From NCBI RefSeq assembly GCF_022751215.1, contig NZ_JAICDG010000002.1, positions 1,054,001-1,118,000 of the forward strand: a stretch of DNA of 64,000 nucleotides. The letters run 5' to 3'. The translations under genes were made by a program, and so were the position numbers. This DNA is from Actinomadura terrae (GTDB taxonomy: Bacteria; Actinomycetota; Actinomycetes; Streptosporangiales; Streptosporangiaceae). The notes under the pieces were generated by a model. It was not told the DNA's origin. It worked only from the letters and a program-made list of their open reading frames with translations, and did no database searches. Shown one piece after another: positions 50,901 to 63,400 of the stretch (its first letter is position 1; every line of letters starts with the position of its first letter).

Positions 50901-53900
50901 TGAACGCCAACGGCAAGCTCGACCGCGCCGCGCTGCCCGCACCGGAAGACCTCACCGGCGACGCCGGACGGCGGCCGCGCAGCCCGCGCGAGGAGATCCT
51001 GTGCGGGCTGTTCGCCGACATCCTCGGCGTCCCGCAGGTCGGCCCGGACGACGACTTCTTCGCGCTCGGCGGGCACTCGCTGCTCGCGATCCGGCTGGTC
51101 AGCCGGGTCCGGAAGGCCTTCGGCTGGGACCTCGCGATCCGCCAGGTGTTCCAGACGCCGACGGTGGCGGGCCTCGCCGCCGCGCTGGACGGCGCGGGCG
51201 AGGACCGCCCGCGCCTGGTCGCCGGGCCGCGCCCGGACCGCGTCCCGCTCTCCTACGCGCAGCGGCGGCTGTGGTTCCTCGGCAAGCTGGAGGGGCCGAG
51301 CCCCGCCTACAACATCCCGGCGGCACTGCGGCTGACCGGCGACCTCGACCGCGACGCGCTGTTCGCCGCGCTCGACGACGTCGCCGTCCGGCACGAGAGC
51401 CTCCGGACCGTCTTCGCCGAGGACGACGACGGTCCCCACCAGAAGGTGCTGCCGCCCGAGCGGGCCCGCCTCCGCCCGGTGATCCAGAAGATCACCGAGG
51501 ACGAGCTGGACGACGCCCTCGGCCAGGCGGCCCGGCACCCGTTCGACCTCGCCGCCGAGATCCCCGCGCGGGTGTGGCTGTTCGAACTGGGCCCGCAGGA
51601 GCACGTGCTGCTGGTCCTCGTGCACCACATCTCCAGCGACGGCTGGTCGATGCCGCTGCTGGCCCGCGACCTGACCACCGCGTTCGCTGCCCGCCGCACC
51701 GGCGCCGCGCCGGTGTGGACGCCGCTGCCCGTCCAGTACGCCGACTACACCCTCTGGCAGGACGAGAGCCTCGGCTCCGAGACCGACCCGGAAAGCCCGA
51801 TCTCCCGGCAGCTCGCGTTCTGGAGCGAGAACCTCGCCGGGATTCCGGAGGAGCTGGCGCTGCCCGCCGACCGGCCGCGTCCCGCCGAGGCGTCCCACCG
51901 GGGCGGCCGGGTGCGCTTCGACGTCCCCGCGGACGTGCACGCGCGGCTCGCCGCGGTCGCCAGGGAGCGCAACGCCAGCGTGTTCATGGTCGTGCACGCC
52001 GCCGTCGCGGCGCTGCTGACCCGGATGGGCGCGGGCACGGACCTGCCGATCGGCACGCCCGTCGCCGGACGCGCCGACGAGGCCCTCGACGACCTCGTCG
52101 GGTTCTTCGTGAACACGCTCGTGCTGCGCACCGACACGGCGGGCGACCCGACGTTCGCCGACCTGCTCGACCGCGTCCGCGAGAGCGACCTGGCCGCGTA
52201 CGCGCACCAGGACGTCCCGTTCGAGCGGCTCGTGGAGGTGCTCAACCCCGTCCGGTCGATGGCGCGGCACCCGCTGTTCCAGGTCATGCTGGCGTTCAAC
52301 AACAACGACCAGAGCGCCGCGCCGCGCGGCGCCACCGAGCTTCCCGGGCTGACCATCGCCGGGACGCCGGTCGGCGCGGGCGTCGCCCGCTTCGACCTGA
52401 TGTTCGCGCTGGTCGACCTGCACGACGAGGACGGCGCCCCGGCCGGGCTGACCGGCGCCGTCGAGTACAGCGCCGACCTGTTCGAGCACGGCACGGCGGA
52501 GGCGCTCACCGGCCGCCTGCTGCGGCTGCTCGCCGCCGTCGCGGACGACCCGTCCCGCCGGATCGGCGACATCGACGTCCTGGACGACGACGAGCGGCGC
52601 CGCGTCCTGCTCGCCTGGAACGACACCGCCCGTGAGGTGGCCGCCGGGTCGCTCGCCGGGCTGGTCGAGCGGCACGCCGCCGCCACCCCGGACGCCGTCG
52701 CGGTCGAGGACGGCGACACGGCGCTGACCTACGCCGAGCTGGACGCGCGCGCCAACCGGCTCGCGCACCTGCTGATCGGCCACGGCGCCGGGCCGGAGCG
52801 GTTCGTCGCTGTCGCGCTGCCGCGCTCGCCCGAGCTGGTCGTCACGCTGCTCGCGGTGCTGAAGGCGGGCGCCGCGTACCTGCCGGTCGACCCCGAGTAC
52901 CCGGCGGACCGGATCGCGTTCATGCTGGGGGACGCCGCGCCCGCGCTGGTCGTCGCCGACCGCGACGTCCCGTTCGACGGCGCCCCCGTCCTGCGGCTGG
53001 ACGAACTGGACCTCACGGCCCACCCGGCCACCGCGCCCGAGGGCGTGTCGCGTTCCCCCGAGCACCCGGCGTACGTGATCTACACGTCCGGGTCCACGGG
53101 ACGCCCGAAGGGCATCGTCATGCCCGCCGGTTCGCTGCTGAACCTGCTGGCCTGGCACGGCGGTGCGGTGCCCGCCGGGACGGCCGCGCAGTTCACCGCC
53201 GTGAGCTTCGACGTGTCCGTGCAGGAGATCCTCGGCACGCTGGCGGGCGGCGGACGCCTGGTCGTCTGCCCCGAGGACACCCGCCGCAGCCCCGAGGACC
53301 TCGCCGCCTGGATCCGCGACCACCGGATCGAGGAGCTGTTCGCGCCCAACCTCGTCATCGACGCGCTCGCCGACGTGGGGGAGGAGCTCCCGACCCTGGC
53401 GCACATCGCGCAGGCGGGCGAGGCCCTCACGCTCAACGCGCCGCTGCGCGAGCTGTTCGCACGGACGCCGGGCCGCAGGCTCCACAACCACTACGGCCCC
53501 GCCGAGACCCACGTGGTCACCGCGACCACGCTGCCCGAGGACCCGGCGGACTGGCCGTCCACCCCGCCGATCGGCCGCCCCATCGCCAACACCCGCGTGT
53601 ACGTGCTGGACGAGGGGCTGCGCCCGGTGGCACCGGGCGTCGCGGGCGAGCTGTACATCGCGGGCGCGTCGCTGGCGCGCGGCTACCTGAACCGTCCGGG
53701 CCTGTCGGCCGAGCGGTTCGTGGCCTGCCCGTTCGGCTCCGCCGGTGAGCGCATGTACCGGACCGGCGACCTCGCCCGCTGGAACGCCGGCGGCGAGCTG
53801 GAGTACCTCGGCCGCGCCGACCAGCAGGTCAAGCTGCGCGGGTTCCGGATCGAGCCGGGCGAGATCGAGAACGTCCTGGCCGGGCACCCGGAGGTCGCCC

Positions 53901-56900
53901 GGGCGGCGGTGCTCGTGCACGACCAGCGGCTCGTCGCCTACGTCGTCCCGTCCGTGCCGGACGGGCTGCGCGACCACCTGGCGGCGGCGCTGCCGGACTA
54001 CATGGTCCCGCCGGTCTTCGTGCCGCTGGACGACCTGCCGCTCACCCCCAACGGCAAGCTGGACCGGGCCGCGCTGCCCGTCCCCGACCCGGCCGGTTCC
54101 CGCGACGGGCGCCGTCCGCGCTCGCCGCAGGAGGAGATCCTCTGCGGGATCTTCGCCGAGCTGCTCGGCGTGCCCGCCGTCTCCATCGACGACGACTTCT
54201 TCGCGCTGGGCGGGCACTCGCTGCTGGCGACGCGGCTGGTGAGCCGGGTCCGGTCGGTGCTCGGCGTGGAACTGGAGGTTCGAGAGGTCTTCCAGTCGCC
54301 GACGGTCGCGGGCCTGTCGGGGGTCCTGACCTCGGCCGGTGGCGCCCGTGCGGGCGTGTCGGCCGTGGAGCGTCCTGAGCGGGTGCCGCTGTCGTTCGCG
54401 CAGCGCCGCCTGTGGTTCCTGCACCAGATGGAGGGGCCGAGCCCGACCTACAACCTCCCGGTCGCGGTCCGGCTGGAGGGCGACCTCGACCGCGAGGCGC
54501 TGAGGGCGGCGCTGACCGACGTCGTCGACCGCCACGAGGTGCTCCGGACGGTCTTCGCCGAGGACGCCGAGGGCGCCTACCAGGTGATCCTCCCCAGCGG
54601 CACGCGCCCGGACCTGACCGTCCTGGACGACCTCGCCGAACTCGACGAGGCCGCCCGCCACGGATTCGACCTCGCGACCGAGATCCCGTTCCGCGCGTGG
54701 CTGTGCGAAGCGGCGCCCGGCGAGAACGTCCTGCTGCTGCTCGTCCACCACATCGCGGGCGACGGCTGGTCCATGCGGCTGCTGTCGCGCGACCTGACCG
54801 CCGCCTACACGGCCCGCCGGGAAGGAGCGGAGCCGGACTGGGCGCCGCTGCCCGTCCAGTACGCCGACTACACGCTCTGGCAGCACGACCTCCTCGGCGA
54901 GGACGACGCGCTCGTCTCGGAGCAGCTCGACCACTGGCGGACGGCCCTCGCCGGACTCCCGGAGGAGCTGGCGATCCCCACCGACCGGCCGCGTCCGGCG
55001 ACGGCGTCCTACCGGGGCGAGGCGATCCCGTTCGACGTCCCCGCCGACGTCCACGCGCGGCTGACCGACCTCGCCCGCGACGACAGGGCCAGCGTGTTCA
55101 TGGTCGTGCAGGCGGCGCTGTCGGTGCTGCTGAACCGGCTCGGCGCGGGCGAGGACGTCCCGATCGGTACGCCGGTCGCGGGCCGCACCGACGCGGCCGT
55201 CGAGGACCTGATCGGGTTCTTCGTGAACACGCTCGTGCTGCGCGGCGACCTGTCCGGCGACCCGACGTTCCGCGAGCTGGTGCGCCGGACGCGCGAGGTC
55301 GACCTCGCCGCCTACGCCAACCAGGACGTGCCGTTCGAGCGGCTCGTCGAGGAGCTGAACCCGGCGCGGTCGATGTCCCGGCACCCGCTGTTCCAGACCA
55401 TGCTGACCTGGAGCAGCGACGCCCAGGCGGAGGAGGACGCGCTGTCGGGGCTGTCCGCCGCCCGCGAGGGCACCCGCACCGGCGCCGCCAAGGTCGACCT
55501 GTCGTTCAGCCTGGAGGAGCGCTTCGACGCCTCCGGCAAGCCCCTCGGCCTCGCCGGAGCGTGCATCTACAGCACGGACCTGTTCGACCGGACGTCCGTC
55601 GAGACGCTGGTGGAGCGGTTCCGCCGCGTGCTCGTCGCGGTCGCCGAGACGCCCGAGCTGCGCGTGTCGGACGTCGACGTCCTCGACGCGGCCGAGCGCG
55701 AGCGGGTCGTGTCGGGCTGGAACGCCACGGCGGCGGCCGTCGCGCCCGGCTCGGTGCCGGTCTGGTTCGAGGAGCGGGCCACCGACGCCCCCGGCGAGAC
55801 GGCGCTGGTGTGCGGCGGCGAGCAGCTCTCGTACGCCGACCTCCACGCCCGGGTCGACGCGCTGGCCCGGGTCCTGGTCGGACGCGGCGTCGGCTCCGGT
55901 GACCTGGTCGCGGTCGCGCTGCCGCGCTCGGCCGAGCTGGTGGTGGCGCTGCTCGCGGTGATGCGGGCCGGGGCGGCGTTCGTCCCGCTCGACACCGCCT
56001 ACCCCGCCGACCGGATCGCGTTCATGGTCGAGGACGCGGCGCCGGCGCTGGCCCTGGTCGCCGACCGGACCCGCGACGCGGTGCCGGGCGTCCCGGCGCT
56101 GGTCGTCGGCGAGGCTCCCGAGGCACCCGAGGTCGCGCTGCCCGAGGTGTCCGACCTGGACCCGGCCTACGTGATCTACACGTCCGGGTCGACGGGCCGT
56201 CCCAAGGGCGTGGTGATCCCGCACCGGGCGCTGGCGAACTTCCTGTCGTCCATGCAGGACCGCTTCGGCCTGGACGCGCGCGACCGGCTGTTGGCGGTCA
56301 CGACGGTCGGGTTCGACATCGCGGGCCTGGAGCTGTTCCTGCCGCTGGTCACCGGCGCCGGTGTGGTGCTGGCGACCGGCGACCAGGCCGCCGACCCCGC
56401 CGAGCTGACCGCGCTGGTCGCCCGGCACGGCGTCACGGCCTTGCAGGCGACGCCGGGGCTGTGGCGGGCGCTGGTCGAGCACGACGCGGCGGCGTTCTCC
56501 GGCGTCCGGGTGCTGGTCGGCGGCGAGGCGCTGCCACCGGACCTCGCCGGGGAGCTGGCCGGGGCCGGACGCTCGGTGACGAACCTGTACGGCCCGACCG
56601 AGACGACGATCTGGTCCACAGCCGCCGACGTGACGTCCCCGGACGCGCGGATCGGCCGCCCGATCGGCAACACGCAGGTCTACGTGCTCGACGCGGGCCT
56701 GTCCCCGGTCGCGCCGGGCGTCGCTGGCGAGCTGTACATCGCGGGCGACGGGCTGGCGCGCGGCTACCTCAACCGTCCGGCGCTGTCCGCGGAACGGTTC
56801 GTGGCCTGCCCGTTCGGAGCGGGCGGCGAGCGGATGTACCGCACCGGCGACCTCGTCCGCTGGACGGCGGAGGGCGAGCTGGAGTACCTCGGCCGCGTCG

Positions 56901-57496
56901 ACCACCAGGTCAAGATCCGCGGATTCCGGATCGAACTCGGCGAGATCGAATCGGTCCTCGCCGGGCACCCCGGGGTGTCGCGGGTCGTGGTGGTCGCCCG
57001 GGACGACGGCGCGGGCACCGCCCGCCTCGTCGCCTACCTCGTCCCGTCCGGCGGGCCGGTGGACGTGCAGGACCTCCGCCGCCACCTCGGCGGCACGCTC
57101 CCCGCGTACATGGTGCCGTCGGCGTTCGTCGAGCTGGACGAACTGCCGCTCACCCCCAACGGAAAGATCGACCGCAAGGCGCTGCCCGAACCGGAACTCG
57201 GCACCGCCGGGCAGGGCCGCGCGCCCCGCACCGAGCGCGAGGAGATCCTCTGCGGGCTGTTCGCCGACATCCTCGGCCTGCCCAAGGTCTCCATCGACGA
57301 CGACTTCTTCGTACTCGGCGGACACTCCCTGCTCGCGCTGCGGCTGGTGAGCCGGATCCGCTCCACATTGGGCCAGGAGATCAGCGTTCGCGGCTTCTTC
57401 GAGGCCCCGACCGTGGCCGGGCTGGCGGGACGGCTCGACCGTCCGGCCAAGGCCCGTCCGGCGCTCCGGCGGATGCCCAGGAACAAGGAGAGCTGA
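44960..57496 (+). CDS. NRPS 3: C-A(Asp)-T-C-A(Asp-like)-T-C-A(Pro-like)-T-C-A(Gly)-T
   Basis: The 4178-aa synthetase has four modules and no epimerase. C7 44985-46310 (HHTVMDG) has the [13 protein letters not shown] start of a domain accepting a D-residue. A7 46340-47800, T7 Ser989. C8 48085-49440, A8 49490-50960, T8 Ser2040. C9 51235-52590, A9 52640-54130, T9 Ser3087. C10 54375-55730, A10 55760-57230, T10 Ser4123. All C domains keep HHxxxDG. Codes: A7 DLTKIGAVNK (Asp), A8 DMTKVGAVNK (Asp-like), A9 DVQFAAHVVK (Pro-type), A10 DILQLGLIWK (Gly). GTG 44960 overlaps the previous stop; GTG 44954 is an alternative. It ends shortly after T10 without a docking domain. Confidence 0.92.
53680..54600 (+). 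repeat. Module-junction repeat, copy 2 (A9 tail-T9-C10 start)
   Basis: Partner of 36580-37490. Protein identity is very high through the A-domain C-terminal subdomain, T9 and the first 80 residues of C10, then declines. Confidence 0.8.
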
Positions 57497-60400
57497 TGAT
57501 CCCCCTTTCCTACGCCCAGGAGCGGCTCTGGTTCCTCCACCAGCTGGAGGGCCCCAGTCCCCTGTACAACCTCCCGACCGCGATGCGGCTGACCGGCGCC
57601 CTGGACCGCGCCGCGCTCCGGGCCGCGCTCGGCGACCTCGCCGAACGGCACGAGAGCCTGCGGACGCTCGTCGCCGACAAGGGCGAGGGCCCCGAACAGG
57701 TCATCCTGGACGGCGTCCAGCCGGAACTGGCCGAGGTCCGCAGCACGCCCGACCGGATCGACGCCGACCTCGGCCGGGCCGCCCGGCACGGCTTCGACCT
57801 CACGGCGGAGATCCCGCTGCGGGCCACGCTGTTCGAGACCGGGCCGGACGAACACGTGCTGCTCGTCCTCGTGCACCACATCGCCGGGGACGGCTGGTCG
57901 ATGCCGCTGCTGGCCCGCGACCTGATGACCGCGTACGCGGCCCGGCTGTCGGGCGCCGCGCCCGGCTGGGAGCCGCTGCCGGTGCAGTACGCCGACTACA
58001 CGCTCTGGCAGCGCGAGGTCCTCGGTTCCCCCGACGACCCCGAGAGCGAGATCTCCGGACAGCTCGCGTTCTGGATGCGGGCGCTCGCCGGGCTCCCCGA
58101 GGAACTCGACCTGCCCTACGACCGGCCGCGCCCGGCCGAGCCGTCCTACCGGGGCGACGTGCTCGCCTTCAACGTCCCCGCCGAGGTGCACGTCCGGCTG
58201 CACGACCTGGCGCGCGAGCGGCGCTCCAGCGTCTACATGGTCGTGCAGGCCGCGCTCGCGGTGCTGCTCAACCGGCTCGGCGCGGGCGAGGACGTCCCGA
58301 TCGGCACGCCGGTCGCGGGCCGCACCGACGAGGCCATGGAGGACCTCGTCGGCCTGTTCGTCAACACGCTCGTCATGCGCACCGACCTGTCGGGCGACCC
58401 CGCGTTCCTGGACCTCCTCGACCGCGTCCGCGACTACAGCCTGGACGCCTACGCGAACCAGGAGACCCCGTTCGAACGGCTCGTGGAGGAGCTGAACCCG
58501 ACCCGCTCCATGGGCCGGCACCCGCTGTTCCAGACCATGCTGACCTGGAACAACAACGACCGCTCGGCCGCCGAGAACGCCGCGTCCCGGCTCGGCGGGC
58601 TCACCGTCGCCGGACACCCCGCCGAGACCGGCACCGCGCGCTTCGACCTGTCGCTCAGCCTGGAGGAGCGCTTCGACGCCTCCGGCAAGCCCCTCGGGCT
58701 CGCCGGGGCCTGCGTCTACAGCACCGACCTGTTCGACCGCTCGTCCGCCGAGGTGCTGGTGGAGCGCTTCCGCCGCGTCCTCGCGGCGGTCGCCGAGGCA
58801 CCCGAGCTGCGCGTGTCGAAGATCGACGTCCTGGGCGCGGCCGAGCGCGAGCAGATCCTGTCCGCCTGGAACGCCACGGCCTTGGAGGTGGCGCCTGGTT
58901 CGGTGCCGTCTTTGCTGGCCGGACGCGGCGAGGGCGTCGCGCTGGTGTGCGGCGAGGACGAGCTGACGTATGCCGAGCTGAACGCTCGGGTGGACGCGTT
59001 GGCTCGGGTTCTGGTGAGCCGGGGCGTCGGTGCTGGTGATCTGGTCGCGGTGGCTCTGCCGCGTTCAGTTGAACTGGTAGTCGCGTTGCTGGCCGTGATG
59101 CGGTCTGGGGCAGCGTTCGTTCCGATCGACACCTCGTATCCGTCCGACCGGATCGCGTTCATGATTGAGGACGCGTCGCCGGTTCTGGCTCTGGTGGACG
59201 ACTCGACTCGCGACGCAGTGCCGGGCGTTCCGCACCTGTCAATGGGGGAATCGCGCGAGGCGGTCGAGGTCGCGCTGCCGGAGATCGACGCGTCCCAGCC
59301 CGCGTACGTGATCTTCACGTCGGGTTCGACGGGTCGTCCCAAGGGCGTGGTGATCCCGCATGGCGCGTTGACGAACTTCCTCGCCTCGATGCAGGACCGG
59401 TTCGGTTTGGACGCCGGGGATCGGCTCTTGGCCGTGACGACGGTCGGGTTCGACATCGCGGGTCTGGAGTTGTTCCTGCCGCTGACCACCGGTGCCGGTG
59501 TCGTGTTGGCGACCGGCGACCAAGCCGCCGACCCCGGCGAGTTGGTCGAGCTGATCGCCCGCCATGGCGTGACGGCGTTGCAGGCGACTCCGGGCCTGTG
59601 GCGTGCGCTCGTCGAGCACGATGTCTCGGCGTTCTCCGATGTCCGGGTGCTGGTGGGCGGTGAGGCGCTGCCGTCCGACCTGGCTGGCCAACTCGCGAAG
59701 GCCGGGCGTTCGGTGACCAACCTGTACGGCCCGACCGAGACGACGATCTGGTCCACGGCCGACGAGGTCGAGTCCTCGGACTTCTCCATCGGTCGCCCGA
59801 TCGGCAACACGCAGGTCTACGTGCTGGACGCGGGCCTGTCCCCGGTCGCGCCCGGTGTTGCAGGCGAGCTGTACATCGCGGGCGACGGCCTGGCCCACGG
59901 CTACCTCAACCGTCCCGCCCTCAGCGCGGAACGGTTCGTCGCCTGCCCGTTCGGGACGTCCGGCAAGCGCATGTACCGCACCGGCGACCTGGCCCGCTGG
60001 ACCAGCACCGGCGAACTGGAGTACCTCGGACGCCTCGACCACCAGGTCAAGATCCGCGGATTCCGCATCGAACTCGGCGAGATCGAAACCGTCCTGGCGA
60101 CCCACCCGCAGGTCTCCCGCGTCGTCGTGGTCGCGCGCGAGGACGGCGTCGGCGCCTCCCGTCTCGTCGCCTACGTCGTCCCGGAGAAGGAACCCGTGGA
60201 CGAGCAGGAGCTGCGCCGCCACCTCGGCGCTGCGCTCCCGCCCTACATGGTGCCGTCGGCGTTCGTCGAGCTGGACGAACTGCCGCTCACCCCCAACGGA
60301 AAGATCGACCGCAAGGCCCTGCCCGAGCCCGAGTTCGGCATGGTCAAGGCCGGACGCGAGCCGAGGTCCCCGCGCGAGGAGATCCTGTGCGGGCTGTTCG

Positions 60401-63400
60401 CCGAGGTGCTGGGCCTGCCGAAGGTCTCGATCGACGACGACTTCTTCCAGCGCGGCGGGCACTCGCTGATGGCGCTGCGGCTGATGAGCCGGATCCGGTC
60501 GACGCTGGACGTCGAGCTGCCCATGCGGCGGCTGTTCGAGACGCCGACCGTCGCGGGCCTCGCGGACGTGCTGGAGACCTCCGGCGGCGCGCGCGAGGGC
60601 ATCGTCGCGGGCCCGCGTCCGGCCCGGCTCCCGGTGTCGTTCGCGCAGCGCCGCCTGTGGTTCCTCCAGCAGCTCGAAGGCCCGAGCCCCGTCTATAACG
60701 TCCCGACGGCGCTGCGGCTGTCGGGCGCGCTGGACCGCGCCGCGCTCCAGGCCGCGCTCGGCGACCTCGTCCAGCGGCACGAGACCCTCCGCACGGTGTT
60801 CGCCGAGGACGCCGAGGGCCTGCACCAGGTCGTGCTGGAGGGCGCCCGGCCCGAGCTGGTGGTGGCGCGGACGACCGAGGAATTCCTCGACCGCGACCTG
60901 GAGCGCGCGGCGGGCCAGCCGTTTGAGCTGGCGGCGGAGATCCCGCTGCGCGCGTGGCTGTTCGAGCTGGGCCCCGACGAGCACGTGCTGCTGCTGGTCG
61001 CGCACCACATCGCGAGCGACGGCGGCTGGTCGGCGCCGGTCATGATCCGCGACCTGACGACCGCCTACACCGCGCGGACGGCCGGGCGGGCGCCCGGCTG
61101 GGAGCCGCTGCCGGTGCAGTACGCCGACTTCACGCTGTGGCAGCGCGACCTGCTCGGGTCCGAGGACGACCCGGACAGCGTCGTGTCGAGGCAGGTGGCG
61201 TTCTGGCGGGACGCGCTCGCCGACCTCCCGGCGGAGCTGACGCTCCCGGCCGACCGGCCGCGCCCGCCGATGCCGACCTACCAGGGCGGGACCACCCCGG
61301 TCACGCTCCCGGCCGACCTGCACCGGCGCCTGGTGGAGCTGGCGCAGGCCCGGCAGGCGAGCCTGTTCATGGTCGTCCAGGCGGGAGTGGCGGCGCTGCT
61401 GTCGCGCCTCGGCGGCGGGGAGGACGTCCCGATCGGCACCCCGGTCGCGGGACGCACCGACGACGCCCTCGAAGACCTCATCGGGTTCTTCGTGAACACG
61501 CTGGTGCTGCGCACCGACGTGTCCGGGAACCCGACGTTCGCCGACCTCGTGGACCGCGTCCGCGAGAGCGACCTGGCCGCCTACGCCCACCAGGACGTCC
61601 CGTTCGAGCGGCTGGTCGAGGTGCTGAACCCGGCGCGGTCGATGGCGCGGCACCCGCTGTTCCAGACCATGATCGCCTTCAACAACGTGGACCAGCAGGC
61701 GACGATGGGCGGGACCGTCCGGCTGCCGGGGCTGAGCGTCGCGTCCCAGCCGGTCGGGGCCAGCGGCGCCCGGTTCGACCTGCTGTTCGCGCTCGGCGAC
61801 GCCTACGCCGCCGACGGCTTGCCCGCCGGGGTGAAGGGCCACCTGGAGTACGGGTCGGACCTGTTCGACCCCGAGACCGCGCGGGCGATCGCCGACGGCC
61901 TCGTCCGCGTCCTGGAGTCGGCGGCCGAAGCGCCCGACACCCCGGTCGGCGACCTGACGCTGCTGGACGGCGCCACCCGCGACCGCGTGCTGGTCGAGTG
62001 GAACGACACGGCGCGTCCGGTGCCGGAAGCGACCATCGCCGAGCTGTTCGAGCGGCAGGCCGCCGCGACCCCGGACGCGGTCGCGCTGGTGCACGGCGAC
62101 ACGTCGCTGACCTACGCCGACCTGGACGCGCGCGCCAACCGTCTCGCCCGCCACCTGGTGGCGCGGGGCGTCGCGCCGGAACGGTTCGTGGCGGTGGCGA
62201 TGCCGCGTTCGCACGAGGCGGTCGTGGCGCTGCTGGCGATCCTCAAGGCCGGTGGCGCGTACCTGCCGGTCGACCCGGGCTACCCGGCCGACCGGATCGC
62301 GTTCATGCTGGCCGACGCCGACCCCGTGCTGGTGCTGACGGCGCGCGCGACGGCCGGGCTGGTGGAGGGCGGCGGCCTCGTCCTGGACGACCCGGACGTC
62401 GCGTCCGCCATCGCCGCCGAGTCCGCCGACGCGCCCGAGCGGAGCGCGGAACTCCTGCCCGCCCACCCCGCCTACGCGATCTTCACGTCCGGCTCCACGG
62501 GACGTCCCAAGGGCGTCGTGGTCGAGCAGCGCAGCGTCGGGGAGCTGGCCGCGTGGGCCGCCGCCGAGTTCGGCGGACGGCTCGGGCACGTGCTCGCGAC
62601 GACCTCGCTCAACTTCGACGTGTCGGTGTTCGAGATCTTCGGCCCGCTGCTGTCGGGCGGGACCGTGGAGATCGAGGCGGACCTGCTCGCGCTGTCCGGG
62701 CGTCCGCGGATGGCGACGCTGGTCAGCGGCGTCCCGTCGGCGTTCGCTGAGCTGATCGCGGGCGGGCTGCTCGACACGACGGCCGACTGCGCCGTGCTCG
62801 CGGGCGAGGCGCTGTCGGGCAAGGCGGCGGCCGAGATTCGCGCGGCGGTCGGCGCGTCCCGGATCGCGAACATCTACGGCCCGACCGAGGCGACCGTGTA
62901 CGCGGCGGCCTGGTACTGCGACGGGCCGGTCACCGGCACGCCGCCGATCGGGCGGCCGATCGACAACACCCGCGGGTACGTGCTGGACGCGCGGCTGCGT
63001 CCCGTCCCGCCCGGCGTCGTCGGCGAGCTGTACCTGGCGGGCGGCGGGCTCGCGCGCGGCTACCTGAACCGGTCCGGCCTGACGGCGGAGCGGTTCGTCG
63101 CCGACCCGCTCGGCGGGCCGGGGGAGCGGATGTACCGCACCGGCGACCGCGTCCGCTGGACCCGCGACGGCGAGCTCCAGTACCTCGGCCGCGTCGACCA
63201 CCAGGTCAAGGTGCGCGGGTTCCGGATCGAGCCCGGCGAGATCGAGGCCGTGCTCACCGCGCACCCCCGCGTCTCGCGCGCCGTGGTCGTCGAGCGCGAG
63301 GACCAGCCCGGCGACCGCCGCCTGGTCGGCTACGCGGTCGCGGCCGAGGGCATGGCGCCCGACCCGGCCGCGCTGCGCGACCACGTCGGGCTGTCGCTGC

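Noticed and set aside
46340..57230. Calcium-binding Asp-X-Asp-Gly motif
   Set aside because: Predicted order is Asp-Asp-like-Pro-like-Gly; the Asp spacing does not match.
57490..57500. Frameshift or pseudogene at the NRPS 3/4 junction
   Set aside because: Both reading frames are intact, the stop and start overlap in the same way as other junctions, and AAGGAG precedes the ATG.
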